A stretch of 64,000 bases of DNA from JAJPHI01 sp035541875 (GTDB lineage: Bacteria; Desulfobacterota; Binatia; Binatales; Binataceae): assembly GCA_035541875.1 (NCBI GenBank), contig DATKML010000029.1, forward strand, positions 62,001 through 126,000, in the 5' to 3' direction. The translations under genes and the position numbers were made by a program. Within the stretch, counting starts at the first letter, position 1. Each line of letters starts with the position of its first letter. Positions 1-8,989 of this stretch are shown here, one piece after another. A model generated the notes under the pieces. That model saw only the letters and a list, made by a program, of their open reading frames with translations, had not been told where the DNA came from and searched no databases.

Positions 1-773
1 TTTTGGCTTTCGACCTCACGAACGGCAAGCTGCTCTGGTCGCGCCAGTTCACCTCCAACGATGCGTTTACGATCGGATGCGCGATCGGCGATAAGCTTTC
101 GTGTCCGGAAGCGAACGGACCCGATCTCGATTTCGGCTCCTCCGCGATTCTGCGAGCCCTGCCTAACGGCAAACGCGTGCTACTTGCTGGTCAGAAGTCA
201 GGCGTAATTCACGCCGTCGATCCCGACAAAAAGGGCAAGTTGCTGTGGGAAAGACGGCTCGGTCGCGGCGGCGTCCTCGGCGGTATCCAATGGGGGCCTG
301 CCGCCGATGACGATACAGTTTACGTCGCGATATCGGATATCGAAACGAAGATCCATCAGGACCCCGACATCGGGATGACCACGGCGCTGGATAATCAGAA
401 GGGTGGCGGCCTCTACGCTCTGGATATCGCGACCGGTAAACAGCGCTGGATGAAACCTCCTGCCGGATGCGGCGGACGCGACCACTGCAGCCCGGCGCAA
501 TCGGCGGCCGTGACCGCGATGCCCGGGATGGTCTTTTCCGGGTCTGTGGATGGACACCTGCGTGCCTACTCAACTCAGGAAGGCAAGGTCATCCTCGACT
601 TTAACTCAGCGCAGGATTTTCCGACGGTCAATAAGGTTTCGGCTAAAGGTGGTTCCATCGATGGCCCGGGTGCGACCATCGCCGGCGGGATGCTCTACAT
701 GAGTTCAGGTTACAGCCTGTGGGGCGGCCTGCCCGGCAACGTCCTGCTCGGCATGTCCCCGGAAGGGAAGTAG
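1..773 (+). CDS. PQQ-binding-like beta-propeller protein, C-terminal part (polyvinyl-alcohol-dehydrogenase-like)
   Basis: The reading frame is open from the left edge, so only the C-terminal 256 or so residues are present. It shows repeated beta-propeller blades with the G-x-L-x-W type motif (NGKLLWSR, KGKLLWERR, TGKQRWMK). A glycine-rich end (GGSIDGPGATIAGGMLYMSSG) is typical of quinoprotein alcohol or polyvinyl-alcohol dehydrogenases. Such enzymes act in the periplasm with PQQ and pass electrons to cytochrome c. The substrate cannot be read from this fragment. The gene ends in TAG one base before a strong hairpin and converges on the transaldolase gene. The TTG at position 3 is probably not the true start. 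Confidence 0.85.
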   Translation, partial: LAFDLTNGKLLWSRQFTSNDAFTIGCAIGDKLSCPEANGPDLDFGSSAILRALPNGKRVLLAGQKSGVIHAVDPDKKGKLLWERRLGRGGVLGGIQWGPAADDDTVYVAISDIETKIHQDPDIGMTTALDNQKGGGLYALDIATGKQRWMKPPAGCGGRDHCSPAQSAAVTAMPGMVFSGSVDGHLRAYSTQEGKVILDFNSAQDFPTVNKVSAKGGSIDGPGATIAGGMLYMSSGYSLWGGLPGNVLLGMSPEGK

Positions 774-807
774 AAGAGTGCGTCGGAGTTGACTCCGACG
801 CACTCTT
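774..807. terminator. Bidirectional hairpin terminator
   Basis: A perfect 16-bp inverted repeat (774-789 with 792-807) with only two unpaired central bases sits directly between the stop codons of two convergent genes. A short T-rich stretch follows on the plus side. It probably terminates both transcripts. Confidence 0.8.
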
Positions 808-808
808 C

Positions 809-1459
809 TCAAATTTTCTGCTTGGTCTTGTGCCAGTCCGCGAGGAAGCTTTCGAGGCCGATATCCGTCAGCGGATGATAGAGCATCTGCTTGATAATCG
901 AAGGTGGCAGCGTTGCGACGTGAGCGCCCGTGTCGGCGGCGCGCAGCAGATGCGCAGGCGAACGAATCGACGCGACCAGCACCTCTGTCGGATATTCATA
1001 GTTCTTGAAGATCCGCACCATCTGCTGGACCATCCCGAAGCCGTCCTTGCCGATATCATCGAGACGACCCACAAAAGGCGAGACGTAAGCAGCCCCACAT
1101 TTAGCCGCGGCTAATGCCTGCAGTGGGCTAAAAATCAACGTAGTGTTGATCCTGATGCCGCGAGCGCTGAGCGCCTTTGTCGCCTTCAAGCCTTCCACTG
1201 TGAGTGGGCACTTGACCACGATATTGCGATTAATCTTGGCGAGTTTTTGGCCCTCCTCGCACATCGCAGCCGCTTCGGTAGCGACGACCTCGACGCTGAT
1301 GGGGCCGTCGATAATGTCGCAGATCTCCCGCAGCACCTCGGCGTAGGGCCGTCCCGTCTTGGCCATCAGGCTCGGATTGGTTGTGACCCCATCGGCGAGT
1401 CCCAGGCTAACTACTTCGCGGATTTCGCTCACATCGGCGGAATCGACGAAAAATTTCAT
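809..1459 (-). CDS. tal: Transaldolase / fructose-6-phosphate aldolase family (TalC-type)
   Basis: At 216 residues this matches the short transaldolase subfamily. These are cytosolic TIM-barrel enzymes of the non-oxidative pentose phosphate pathway that form a Schiff base with a lysine. The N-terminus MKFFVDSADVSEI, the VTTNPSL motif and the active-site lysine K83 in NIVVKCPLT are all visible. TalC-type transaldolases and true fructose-6-phosphate aldolases cannot be separated by eye. The start overlaps the end of folK by four bases (ATGA), so the two genes are translationally coupled. Confidence 0.9.
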   Translation of the reverse strand: MKFFVDSADVSEIREVVSLGLADGVTTNPSLMAKTGRPYAEVLREICDIIDGPISVEVVATEAAAMCEEGQKLAKINRNIVVKCPLTVEGLKATKALSARGIRINTTLIFSPLQALAAAKCGAAYVSPFVGRLDDIGKDGFGMVQQMVRIFKNYEYPTEVLVASIRSPAHLLRAADTGAHVATLPPSIIKQMLYHPLTDIGLESFLADWHKTKQKI

Positions 1460-2016
1460 CGTACGGACACCTCTCGCTTAGCACCCTGCGGGCGGAGCAC
1501 CTCGGCGCGCGCCAGGCTGACGCGATGAGGGGACTTAAGCTCGACCAGCATCTCGGAGATCGTTTTGTTAGTTTTCGGATGAATCAGCATCGGCGCCAGC
1601 TCGACCATCGGGGCGAGCACAAAGCGCCGCTCATGAAGCCGCGGATGCGGAACCGTAAGTGACGGAGTGTTGATCACTTCCTTGTTGAAAAGCAGGAGAT
1701 CGAGATCGATAGTTCGCGGCGTGTAACCGGTGGTTTTGCGAGGTGGCTTCCGCGCAGCGGGGCGCTTACGGCCCATCGCACGCTCGATGGCCAGCAGACG
1801 ACGCATCAGCGCGTCCGCGGGCATTTCAGTCTCAAGTTCCACCACTAAATTCAGAAAAGAACCCTTGAGTTCGCCGACCGGCTCCGTTTCGTACACCGAA
1901 GATTGGCGCACGATCCTTGTATCGGGCAGGTCTGCGAGACGTTGCAGCGCCTGCCGATAATTGGCGGCTCTATCGCCCAGGTTGGTTCCTATTCCAATAA
2001 AAGCCCGATTGGGCAT
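1456..2016 (-). CDS. folK: 2-amino-4-hydroxy-6-hydroxymethyldihydropteridine pyrophosphokinase
   Basis: HPPK transfers pyrophosphate from ATP to 6-hydroxymethyl-dihydropterin in folate synthesis. The 186-residue protein starts with the FIGIGTNLGDR motif. It has the VYETEPVG loop, the signature RTIDLDLLLF (magnesium-binding aspartates) and PHPRLHERRFVL, in the expected order. A basic insert (KRPAARKPPRKT) before the RTIDLD motif is longer than in many homologues. The gene lies between dapL and tal in a tight minus-strand cluster, ten bases after dapL. Confidence 0.95.
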   Translation of the reverse strand: MPNRAFIGIGTNLGDRAANYRQALQRLADLPDTRIVRQSSVYETEPVGELKGSFLNLVVELETEMPADALMRRLLAIERAMGRKRPAARKPPRKTTGYTPRTIDLDLLLFNKEVINTPSLTVPHPRLHERRFVLAPMVELAPMLIHPKTNKTISEMLVELKSPHRVSLARAEVLRPQGAKREVSVR

Positions 2017-2026
2017 TCTCCGTTGT

Positions 2027-3193
2027 TTATAACCGCAGCGTCTGGATTCGCCCCACCGCCTCTTTCAACCGCTCATTCGGGACCGTTAAGGAGAAGCGCA
2101 CGTAACCCTCGCCACTCTTACCGAATCCTGAACCCGGAGTGATGACGACGCCGGTTTCTTTCAATACTCGTTCTGCAAATGACGCCGAAGTGTATCCGGC
2201 CGGCGTCCTGGCCCACAGGTAGAAGGTCGCACGCGGTGCTTCGCAATCAAGCCCCAGGCCGCGCAGCGCGGTGACCATCATGTCGCGGCGACCCTGATAA
2301 ATTTTGCAATACTCGCGCAGGGTGTCGTCGCTGCCTTCAAGCGCAGCGATCGCAGCCTCCTGCACCGGCTGGAAAACCCCTGAATCGACGTTGGTCTTGA
2401 CCGTGCCGAGTGCTCCAACCAGTTGTGCGTTGCCCACGCAAAAGCCCACGCGCCATCCGGTCATCGAGAAGGTTTTCGACAGCGAGTGAAACTCAATCGT
2501 GCAATCACGAGCACCGTCGATATCCAGCACGCTGGGCGCACGATAGCCGTCGAACGCAATCTCGGAGTAAGCGATATCGAACCCGAGGATGATGTTGTTA
2601 TCGAGGCAGAACTTAACGGCGCGTTTCAGGAATTCCGGTTCGGCGGTCGCCGCGGTCGGATTGTTCGGATAGTTCAGCCACATCAGCTTGGCGCGCTTGG
2701 CCACTTCGGACGGAATTGCGCCAAGATCCGGCAAGAAGGCGTTTTCTTTGCGCAGTGGCATAAAATAGGGCTCGCCGCCATTGAAAACGCATCCGGAGAA
2801 GTAAACCGGGTAGCCCGGGTCAGGGATCAGCACGATATCGCCGGGATCGACCACCGCGACCGGGAAGTTCGCGATACCCTCTTTCGAGCCGATAAGTGCA
2901 CAGGCCTCGCGCCCGGGATCGAGCGTCACGCCAAAACGCCGCTTGTACCAGACGGTGGCCGCTGCGCGAAAACGATCGAGCCCCTGATAATCGGGATAGC
3001 GATGGTTCACCGGCATTTCCGCAGTGCGCTGGAGCGCCGCGATAATGTGCGGCGGAGTCGGCAGATCGGGATCGCCAATGCCAAGGCTGATAACGTCGAC
3101 GCCTTTTTGCTGTACTTCGCGCTTTAAACGGTCGAGTTCCGCGAAAAGATAGGGAGGTAATAGACTCAATCGTGCGGCGGTTTTAATCTGCAC
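2027..3193 (-). CDS. dapL: LL-diaminopimelate aminotransferase-like class I/II aminotransferase
   Basis: This 388-residue PLP enzyme has the fold-type I order: an N-terminal LPPYLFAELDR segment, SLGIGDPDLPTPPHI, NYPNNPTAATA, and the PLP lysine in HSLSKTFSMTGWRVG. It ends with the substrate-binding arginine region EGYVRFSL. This pattern fits DapL, which converts tetrahydrodipicolinate to LL-diaminopimelate in one step for lysine and peptidoglycan synthesis. A dapB gene also lies in this window, which supports the role. A related alanine- or aspartate-type aminotransferase is the main alternative. It is the first gene of the dapL-folK-tal cluster. Confidence 0.8.
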   Translation of the reverse strand: MQIKTAARLSLLPPYLFAELDRLKREVQQKGVDVISLGIGDPDLPTPPHIIAALQRTAEMPVNHRYPDYQGLDRFRAAATVWYKRRFGVTLDPGREACALIGSKEGIANFPVAVVDPGDIVLIPDPGYPVYFSGCVFNGGEPYFMPLRKENAFLPDLGAIPSEVAKRAKLMWLNYPNNPTAATAEPEFLKRAVKFCLDNNIILGFDIAYSEIAFDGYRAPSVLDIDGARDCTIEFHSLSKTFSMTGWRVGFCVGNAQLVGALGTVKTNVDSGVFQPVQEAAIAALEGSDDTLREYCKIYQGRRDMMVTALRGLGLDCEAPRATFYLWARTPAGYTSASFAERVLKETGVVITPGSGFGKSGEGYVRFSLTVPNERLKEAVGRIQTLRL

Positions 3194-3554
3194 CGTGACG
3201 CATTTAACTCCAGACTAAGATGGTCGAGTATTAACATACTCAGGGCGGCATCGAAACGCCCTGAGCGTCACTCCGCGCAATTGTTTCTTGAATTTCAACA
3301 GCTTGGCGCTTCGCCCACAGGCAGACCACGGAAAATTTCGCTGAGAGGTATTACTTCCGCTTGCGGAGCCATCACGCGAATGTTAGTTATCCTTCCGTTT
3401 GAATTTTTGGAGATTGAAGATCGTCGCGCGCAACGCGGCCGATGTATCGGTTTGGGTTGACCTCGATGTCGCGCGACTGTTACTTGTGCGGGCGCTCGCT
3501 TCCGGCAGCCCGCAATGGCTGGCCAAATCGCGACGCATGGCTGTGGTGTAAACC
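3194..3554. promoter_or_regulatory. Divergent intergenic region upstream of dapL and the respiratory operon
   Basis: No convincing gene is present in these 361 bases. Two inverted repeats lie near dapL. One pairs 3226-3230 with 3237-3241. The other is a 9-bp stem pairing 3239-3247 with 3257-3265. The two overlap and cannot form together. A weak sigma70-like -35 (TTGACC, 3457-3462) lies upstream of actA without a good -10. The frame of actA is open before its start but closes at a TAA at 3549-3551. Confidence 0.35.
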
Positions 3555-4076
3555 TTGGGAACGACGAACCGGACTCTGATTCCAGTGGCGCTGCTGCTGT
3601 TCCTGGCAGGAGCGGCCACCGTTGCGTTTTCCGAACGCCCGTGGGCACCGCGAACCGGAGTAGAGCAACCGGTTCCGTTTAGCCATCGCGTTCACGCAGG
3701 CATCAACAAAATCCCGTGCCAGTACTGTCACGAGTACGCCCGTCGTTCAGCGACTTCGGGTGTGCCGCCGGTCGCACGATGCGTTGGGTGCCATGGTAGT
3801 GGCTTGCTTGGCGGTATCGCACCGATCACTCAACCGTGGACCGACAAGAGCCAGCCGCCCTTCGAAATCCGTTGGAACAAAGTTTACGCCCTGCCTGATT
3901 TCGTGAAGTTCGTGCATAAGCCGCATATCTGGGCGGGTGTTGCCTGCCAGGAATGTCACGGCCCGGTCGAGACGATGGACCGCATCACGCCCGTACACGA
4001 AATCAACATGGGCTTTTGCGTTAATTGTCACACCAAGCGTGGCGCCACGCAGGACTGTTTTGTCTGCCATCACTGA
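3555..4076 (+). CDS. actA: Alternative complex III subunit ActA, pentaheme cytochrome c
   Basis: ActA carries electrons from the quinol-oxidising core of alternative complex III to the oxidase. The 173-residue protein has one N-terminal membrane anchor (about residues 8-26) followed by exactly five CxxCH heme motifs: CQYCH, CVGCH, CQECH, CVNCH and CFVCH. The start is a TTG at 3555. An in-frame TAA lies only three bases upstream, and any later start would remove the membrane segment. It is the first gene of the operon and actB begins 12 bases after its stop. Downstream gene order makes the assignment firm. Confidence 0.92.
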   Translation: MGTTNRTLIPVALLLFLAGAATVAFSERPWAPRTGVEQPVPFSHRVHAGINKIPCQYCHEYARRSATSGVPPVARCVGCHGSGLLGGIAPITQPWTDKSQPPFEIRWNKVYALPDFVKFVHKPHIWAGVACQECHGPVETMDRITPVHEINMGFCVNCHTKRGATQDCFVCHH

Positions 4077-4088
4077 GCGAGGAACCTA

Positions 4089-7061
4089 ATGTCAGACGGG
4101 CTCAGCAGGCGGTCGTTCCTTAAGCTTGCTGCCACGGCGGGGGCCGCGGCGGCGATACCGGGGTGCGAGCCGGCTGCGCGCAAAATCATTCCTTACGTCG
4201 TTCCGGATGAGAACATCATCCCCGGCGTTCCCTCTTATTTCGCGACGACCTGCACCGAGTGTTCCGCTGGATGCGGGATTATCGCGAAGGTCCGCGAAGG
4301 ACGCGTGATCAAGCTGGAGGGTAATCCGGCTGATCCGATCAGTCAGGGTGCGATCTGCGCCCGGGGTCAGGCGGCGCTCCAGGGCGTCTACAACCCCGAC
4401 CGGCTCGCCAAGCCCAAAAAGCGCAACGCCGATGGGTCTCTACAGGAAATCACCTGGGATGAGGCTCTCAAGATGCTGAATGACCGCTTGGCCGCTGCTG
4501 CCAAAGCGGGCAAAGACCGCGTCGCTTTTATCGGATCGCCGCAAGGTCCGACCCTTGAAAATGTTACCAAGCAATGGGCTGGGGCGTATGGCTCAAGCCG
4601 CGTTGCCTTCTGGGAGCGCCTTAGCGATGAACCGGCGCGTGCCGCCGCCGAGGTCTGCTTTGGTCGGCGCGACGTTCCGGTCTATCAGCTCGATCGGGCA
4701 GAAGTCATCGTCTCGTTCGGCGCTGATTTCCTTGAAACGTGGGGATCACCGGTAGAGCAGATCCGTCAGTATGCGGCCTTCCGCAGCCCGCGGATGCGCA
4801 AGGGTGGCCTGACGATTGGGCGTGCCGCTTACGTAGGCCCTCGGATGGGGCTTACGGGAGCCAAGGCCGACGAATGGGTTCCGGCGAACCCGGGTACGGA
4901 AGGTGCCGTCGCGTTGGCGGTGCTGAACGTCCTTGTTAATCAGGGTCTTGCCAAGGGATCGGGCTTCGATGCCGGTGCAGTCAAGGAAGCCGTCGCGTCG
5001 TATGATCCCGAGAGCGTCAGCAAGCAATCGGGCGTTCCGGCCGAGCAAATCAATAAACTGGCGAAGTGGCTCGCCGATGCCGATGGCGCCGTCGCGCTTG
5101 GCGGCGGCGATGATGCCCAAGCGTATATCGCGGCCTACCTCATCAACATCGTTACTGGAAACATCGGCAAGACGATGGGCTTCCTCGAAGGATCGGCGCC
5201 TGAAACTGCCAGCCGTCCCGAGGATGTCCGTGCGGTGCTGAATGCGATCGGCGCCGGTCAGGTCGATGTAGTGGTCGTAGCTGGCGGAGCGAATCCGGTC
5301 TTCACGATGCCTCCGCTCTGGGGCGCAAGCACCGCGATCCATCGCGCAGCTTGCGTCGTATGGATGGGGGATGCTCCGGATGAAACTGCCGACGCGGCCC
5401 ACCTCCTCCTCCCTACGCACCATCCGCTGGAAAGCTGGCGTGACAGTGCACCGCGGGCGGGCATCTATGGTCTCGGCCAGCCGGTCATGCAGCCGGTTTT
5501 TGCCAGCCGCCAACTGCACGATATTCTGATCGAATCGGCGCATCTTGGCGCCGGCGATGCGGGTCAGAGCATCAAGGCTGAGAATGCCGCCGATGCGATC
5601 AACTCGGCATGGCAGGACCTGCACAGTAAGGTCGGTTCTGACAAGAGCGCTGATGAGTTTTGGAGTCAGGCGCGCCGTGCCGGTGGTGTCTTCCAGGAGC
5701 TCAAGCCACAGGGTACTACGGCGAAAATCTCCGGACTGCAGGCAGCTATAGCGCCTCGCCCGGCGAAAAGCAGCCAATACTTGGTCGCTGCGTTCCCGCA
5801 TCCCTTCCTCTACGACGGACGCGGAGCCAACAAGCCTTGGTTGCAGGAGCTTCCGGAACCGACCAACCAGATCGTTTGGGACACGTGGGCTGAGGTCCAT
5901 CCACAGACCGCTGCGGAACTTGGGCTCTCTGAGCATTACAAGTCCACTTATCTCTACGCCGGTATCGACGTAATCGAGATTAACACGCCTTCCGGTCCTA
6001 TTGAGCTGTCGGTCCATATCACGCCGCTTGTAAAGCCGGGTGTTATCGGCGTGCCGCTAGGCCAGGGGCATACCTCCTACGGCCGGTATGGCAGCAATAT
6101 CGGTGTGAACCTCTGGAAGTATTTGGCCGAAGGTTCGCGAGCTATTCCGGTCACTGCTTCCAAGACCGAAAAGCAGTACAAGATCGTCACGCCGCTCGGT
6201 AAGAGCGACATGATGGGCCGTTCGATTGTCGAAGCCGTCACCGTTGAGCAGCTTGCCAACGGGATCAAACCCGAAGTCGAGCGCGAGTACGAAGAAGAGA
6301 TGCCCAAGGTTCCGTACGAAATGTACGATCCGTGGGAATACAAGGGCCACAAGTGGGGCATGACGATCGACGTCAATGCCTGCACCGGATGCAGCGCCTG
6401 CGTGACTGCCTGCTACGCCGAGAACAATATCCCGGTGGGTGGCAAGAAAGAGGTCGATCTCGGTCGTATCATGTCTTGGATCCGCATCGAGCGGTTTATC
6501 CCCGGCGACAAGGATCCCGAGAACGCACCTAACCTCTATGTAGCACCCGTCCTCTGTCAGCAGTGTGACCACGCGCCGTGCGAACCAGTCTGCCCGGTAT
6601 TCGCGTCGCATCATACGCCGGAAGGACTAAACGCCCAGATTTACAATCGCTGCGTCGGCACGCGTTTCTGCGAAAACAACTGTCCGTACAAAGTCCGACG
6701 CTTCAACTGGTTCTATCCCGAGTGGCCAGAGCCGTTGAATCTGCAATTGAATCCGGACGTTACAGTACGTAGCGCCGGCGTCATGGAGAAGTGCACCTTC
6801 TGTATCCAGCGGATCACCTCTGCTGAGATCGACGCACGGACTGAGAATCGCAAGCTCGTCGATGGGGAGATTATCACCGCGTGCGCTCAGGCCTGCCCGG
6901 CTCGCGCTATCAGCTTCGGTGATATCAACGACCCCGAGAGCGCGATGATGAAGCGGCGCGTCGATAACAAGGATCGCACCTATACGATGCTGCCGGAATT
7001 CAACGCCCTGCCGGCTATCACGTACTTGCGTAGTCTCTATTGGGAGAAGGGGAAAGCTTAA
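4089..7061 (+). CDS. actB: Alternative complex III subunit ActB (molybdopterin-like domain fused to Fe-S domain)
   Basis: ActB is the large peripheral subunit of the complex, exported by Tat as shown by SRRSFLKLAATAG. The 990-residue protein has two parts. The first, to about residue 700, resembles molybdopterin oxidoreductases. The second (about 750-960) is a four-cluster ferredoxin-like domain with cysteine motifs ACTGCSACVTAC, LCQQCDHAPCEPVCPV, RCVGTRFCENNCPY and KCTFC...CAQACPA. Unusually, the first part keeps a full C-x2-C-x3-C-x27-C motif (C55, C58, C62, C90). C26 follows a lipobox-like stretch. It lies between actA and actC, with no gap before actC. Confidence 0.93.
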   Translation: MSDGLSRRSFLKLAATAGAAAAIPGCEPAARKIIPYVVPDENIIPGVPSYFATTCTECSAGCGIIAKVREGRVIKLEGNPADPISQGAICARGQAALQGVYNPDRLAKPKKRNADGSLQEITWDEALKMLNDRLAAAAKAGKDRVAFIGSPQGPTLENVTKQWAGAYGSSRVAFWERLSDEPARAAAEVCFGRRDVPVYQLDRAEVIVSFGADFLETWGSPVEQIRQYAAFRSPRMRKGGLTIGRAAYVGPRMGLTGAKADEWVPANPGTEGAVALAVLNVLVNQGLAKGSGFDAGAVKEAVASYDPESVSKQSGVPAEQINKLAKWLADADGAVALGGGDDAQAYIAAYLINIVTGNIGKTMGFLEGSAPETASRPEDVRAVLNAIGAGQVDVVVVAGGANPVFTMPPLWGASTAIHRAACVVWMGDAPDETADAAHLLLPTHHPLESWRDSAPRAGIYGLGQPVMQPVFASRQLHDILIESAHLGAGDAGQSIKAENAADAINSAWQDLHSKVGSDKSADEFWSQARRAGGVFQELKPQGTTAKISGLQAAIAPRPAKSSQYLVAAFPHPFLYDGRGANKPWLQELPEPTNQIVWDTWAEVHPQTAAELGLSEHYKSTYLYAGIDVIEINTPSGPIELSVHITPLVKPGVIGVPLGQGHTSYGRYGSNIGVNLWKYLAEGSRAIPVTASKTEKQYKIVTPLGKSDMMGRSIVEAVTVEQLANGIKPEVEREYEEEMPKVPYEMYDPWEYKGHKWGMTIDVNACTGCSACVTACYAENNIPVGGKKEVDLGRIMSWIRIERFIPGDKDPENAPNLYVAPVLCQQCDHAPCEPVCPVFASHHTPEGLNAQIYNRCVGTRFCENNCPYKVRRFNWFYPEWPEPLNLQLNPDVTVRSAGVMEKCTFCIQRITSAEIDARTENRKLVDGEIITACAQACPARAISFGDINDPESAMMKRRVDNKDRTYTMLPEFNALPAITYLRSLYWEKGKA

Positions 7062-8426
7062 ATGGCGGCCGCGATCGAAACTAGAATCGAGCCGGACTTA
7101 GTCGACATCGACCGTCACGTCCAGCAGACCCTCGCTCCCGGGGGACTGAAGTACTGGTTGTGGGTGCTCTTCTGCGCCTTCTGGACTGCTGTCGGCGGTG
7201 CCTTCTGGACGAACCAGATTTACAACTCATTTGAGCCGACTGGTTACGGTCAGCCGACGATGTGGGCCGTCTATATCACCGACTTCGTCTTCTGGGTCGG
7301 TATCGCTCACTCGGGTACGCTGATCTCAGCAGTTCTTTTTCTCTTCCGGGTGCGTTGGCGTACAGCCATCTTCCGTCTCGCGGAGACGATGACCGTCTTC
7401 GCAGTCGCAACCGCTGGCCTGTTCCCACTCGTCCATCTAGGACGCGTATGGTTTTTCTACTGGCTGGTGCCCTATCCGAATGAGCGCTACCTGCAGCCCG
7501 ACTTCCGCTCGGCTCTGGATTGGGACTTGTTCGCGATCAGCACCTACCTCACGACCAGCGTGATGTTCCTGTTTGTCGGCCTGATTCCCGATATCGCGAA
7601 CGCGCGCGAGAAAGCGGTTGGTTTCCGTCGGACCCTTTACAGCATCCTGTCCTTCGGCTGGCGCGGCTCTGATCGGCAGTGGCGTAACTTCTCGATGGTT
7701 TATCTGCTGCTGGCGGGCTTTGCGACGCCTCTGGTGCTCTCGGTTCACAGCGTCGTCTCTTGGGACTTCGCTACGACCCAGTTGCCCGGCTGGCATAGCA
7801 CGATCTTCGCACCCTATTTCGTTGCGGGTGCTATTTTCTCGGGGTGCGCCCTGGTTCTCACCTTAGCGATTCCGATGCGCCGGATGCTGAAGATGGAGAG
7901 CCTCATCACCATCTGGCATCTCGATAACCTTTCCAAGATGGTCCTGTTGACCTCGGTCGTTATGACTTACTCCTACGCGACCGAATCGTTCATGGTCTGG
8001 TACGCCCAGGATCCGATTGAGTTGGCGACCTTTCACGAGCGCTACTTTGGTCCGCAGGCTTATCTGTTCTGGATGATGATCTTCTGCAATTGTGTGGCTC
8101 CTCTGCCACTGTTCCTTCCGCGGGTGCGTACCAACACGATTTGGCTCTTTATCATCTCCATCTTCGTAAACATCGGCATGTGGCTTGAGCGCTTCGTCAT
8201 CTTCGTCGGTTCGCTCTCGACCAACGCCGATCCCTCACAGTGGAAATTCTACACGCCACATCTCGTCGAGGTCGCTATGACTATCGCGAGTTTCGGCTGG
8301 TTCCTGATGAACTTCTCGCTCTTCGCCAAGTTCCTACCCATCGTTTCGATGACGGAACTTAAAGAAGGTATTGGGTATCTCAAGCAGGCGGTACGCGGGG
8401 TTTATCCCTATCGGAAGGCAGCATGA
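7062..8426 (+). CDS. actC: Alternative complex III subunit ActC (NrfD-like membrane protein)
   Basis: ActC is one of two NrfD/PsrC-like integral membrane subunits that bind quinol. The 454-residue protein has about ten hydrophobic helices, with loop motifs such as WVGIAHSGTLISA, HLGRVWFFYWLVPYPN and VVSWDFATTQLPGWHSTIF typical of the family. The ATG directly follows the actB stop, and its end overlaps actD by four bases (ATGA). ActF in the same operon shares the VxxWxxxxxPxWHSTxF pattern and looks like an ancient paralogue. Confidence 0.93.
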   Translation: MAAAIETRIEPDLVDIDRHVQQTLAPGGLKYWLWVLFCAFWTAVGGAFWTNQIYNSFEPTGYGQPTMWAVYITDFVFWVGIAHSGTLISAVLFLFRVRWRTAIFRLAETMTVFAVATAGLFPLVHLGRVWFFYWLVPYPNERYLQPDFRSALDWDLFAISTYLTTSVMFLFVGLIPDIANAREKAVGFRRTLYSILSFGWRGSDRQWRNFSMVYLLLAGFATPLVLSVHSVVSWDFATTQLPGWHSTIFAPYFVAGAIFSGCALVLTLAIPMRRMLKMESLITIWHLDNLSKMVLLTSVVMTYSYATESFMVWYAQDPIELATFHERYFGPQAYLFWMMIFCNCVAPLPLFLPRVRTNTIWLFIISIFVNIGMWLERFVIFVGSLSTNADPSQWKFYTPHLVEVAMTIASFGWFLMNFSLFAKFLPIVSMTELKEGIGYLKQAVRGVYPYRKAA

Positions 8427-8974
8427 GCGGCGAAATCGCATTGGTCTCAACCTTCGCGAGCGAAGAGGGCTGCGCTCGCGGAATCGAAGAGCTCCACGAA
8501 GCCCGGGTGCATGACTTCAAGGCGTTCATGCCGTTCCCGGCCGAGCACGTGCTTGAAGCGTCGCAACACGCGCGCGGGCAGGGGCGCAGCCGGGTCCGCC
8601 TTGCCGTATTGATCGGCGGGTTTACCGGCTTCTTTACCGCCATCATCATGACAGTCGGTACCTCACTCGAATGGGGTATCAATGTCGGCGGGCGTCCTAT
8701 CGCCTCGATCCCCGCGTATATCGTCATCATGTTCGAATTGATGATTCTCTTCGGCGGTGTATCGGGCGTCATCACTTTTTTCATTCTTTCCGGCCTGCCC
8801 GCCTTCGATCCAGAAACCGGTTATCGGTCGCGCTTCGGCGTCGACAAATTTGGTTTAGTGGTCCGTTGTGGCGAGGCAGAGGCCGAAAAGCTTGAATCGA
8901 TCCTGGTCGGAGCGGGGGCGGAAGCCGTCGAACGCGAAGCGGTTGTTGTCGAGCACGGTGCAGCTCACCACTGA
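8423..8974 (+). CDS. actD: Alternative complex III subunit ActD (DUF3341)
   Basis: ActD is a small membrane subunit of alternative complex III. At 183 residues it has an N-terminal soluble ferredoxin-like part containing HDFKAFMPFPAEHV. Two transmembrane helices follow (about residues 60-85 and 98-122), separated by a short loop. The C-terminal soluble tail ends in a His-containing sequence (EHGAAHH). The family pattern, with a DFKAFMPFP-type motif and two helices, fits DUF3341. It overlaps actC by four bases. The usual monoheme gene actE does not follow; actF does. Confidence 0.88.
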   Translation: MSGEIALVSTFASEEGCARGIEELHEARVHDFKAFMPFPAEHVLEASQHARGQGRSRVRLAVLIGGFTGFFTAIIMTVGTSLEWGINVGGRPIASIPAYIVIMFELMILFGGVSGVITFFILSGLPAFDPETGYRSRFGVDKFGLVVRCGEAEAEKLESILVGAGAEAVEREAVVVEHGAAHH

Positions 8975-8989
8975 GGAATCTGATCTGAA

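Noticed and set aside
774..807. Hairpin considered as an attachment site or repeat
   Set aside because: Its place between convergent stops and its T-rich flank fit a terminator better.
3411..3551. Short plus-strand frame (about 45 residues, ending TAA at 3549-3551) just before actA
   Set aside because: It reads like protein but has no good start or ribosome site and shares its frame with actA across a stop; support is too weak.
4746..6017. 423-residue minus-strand frame inside actB
   Set aside because: It is a shadow frame of the clearly coding actB with no recognisable domain.
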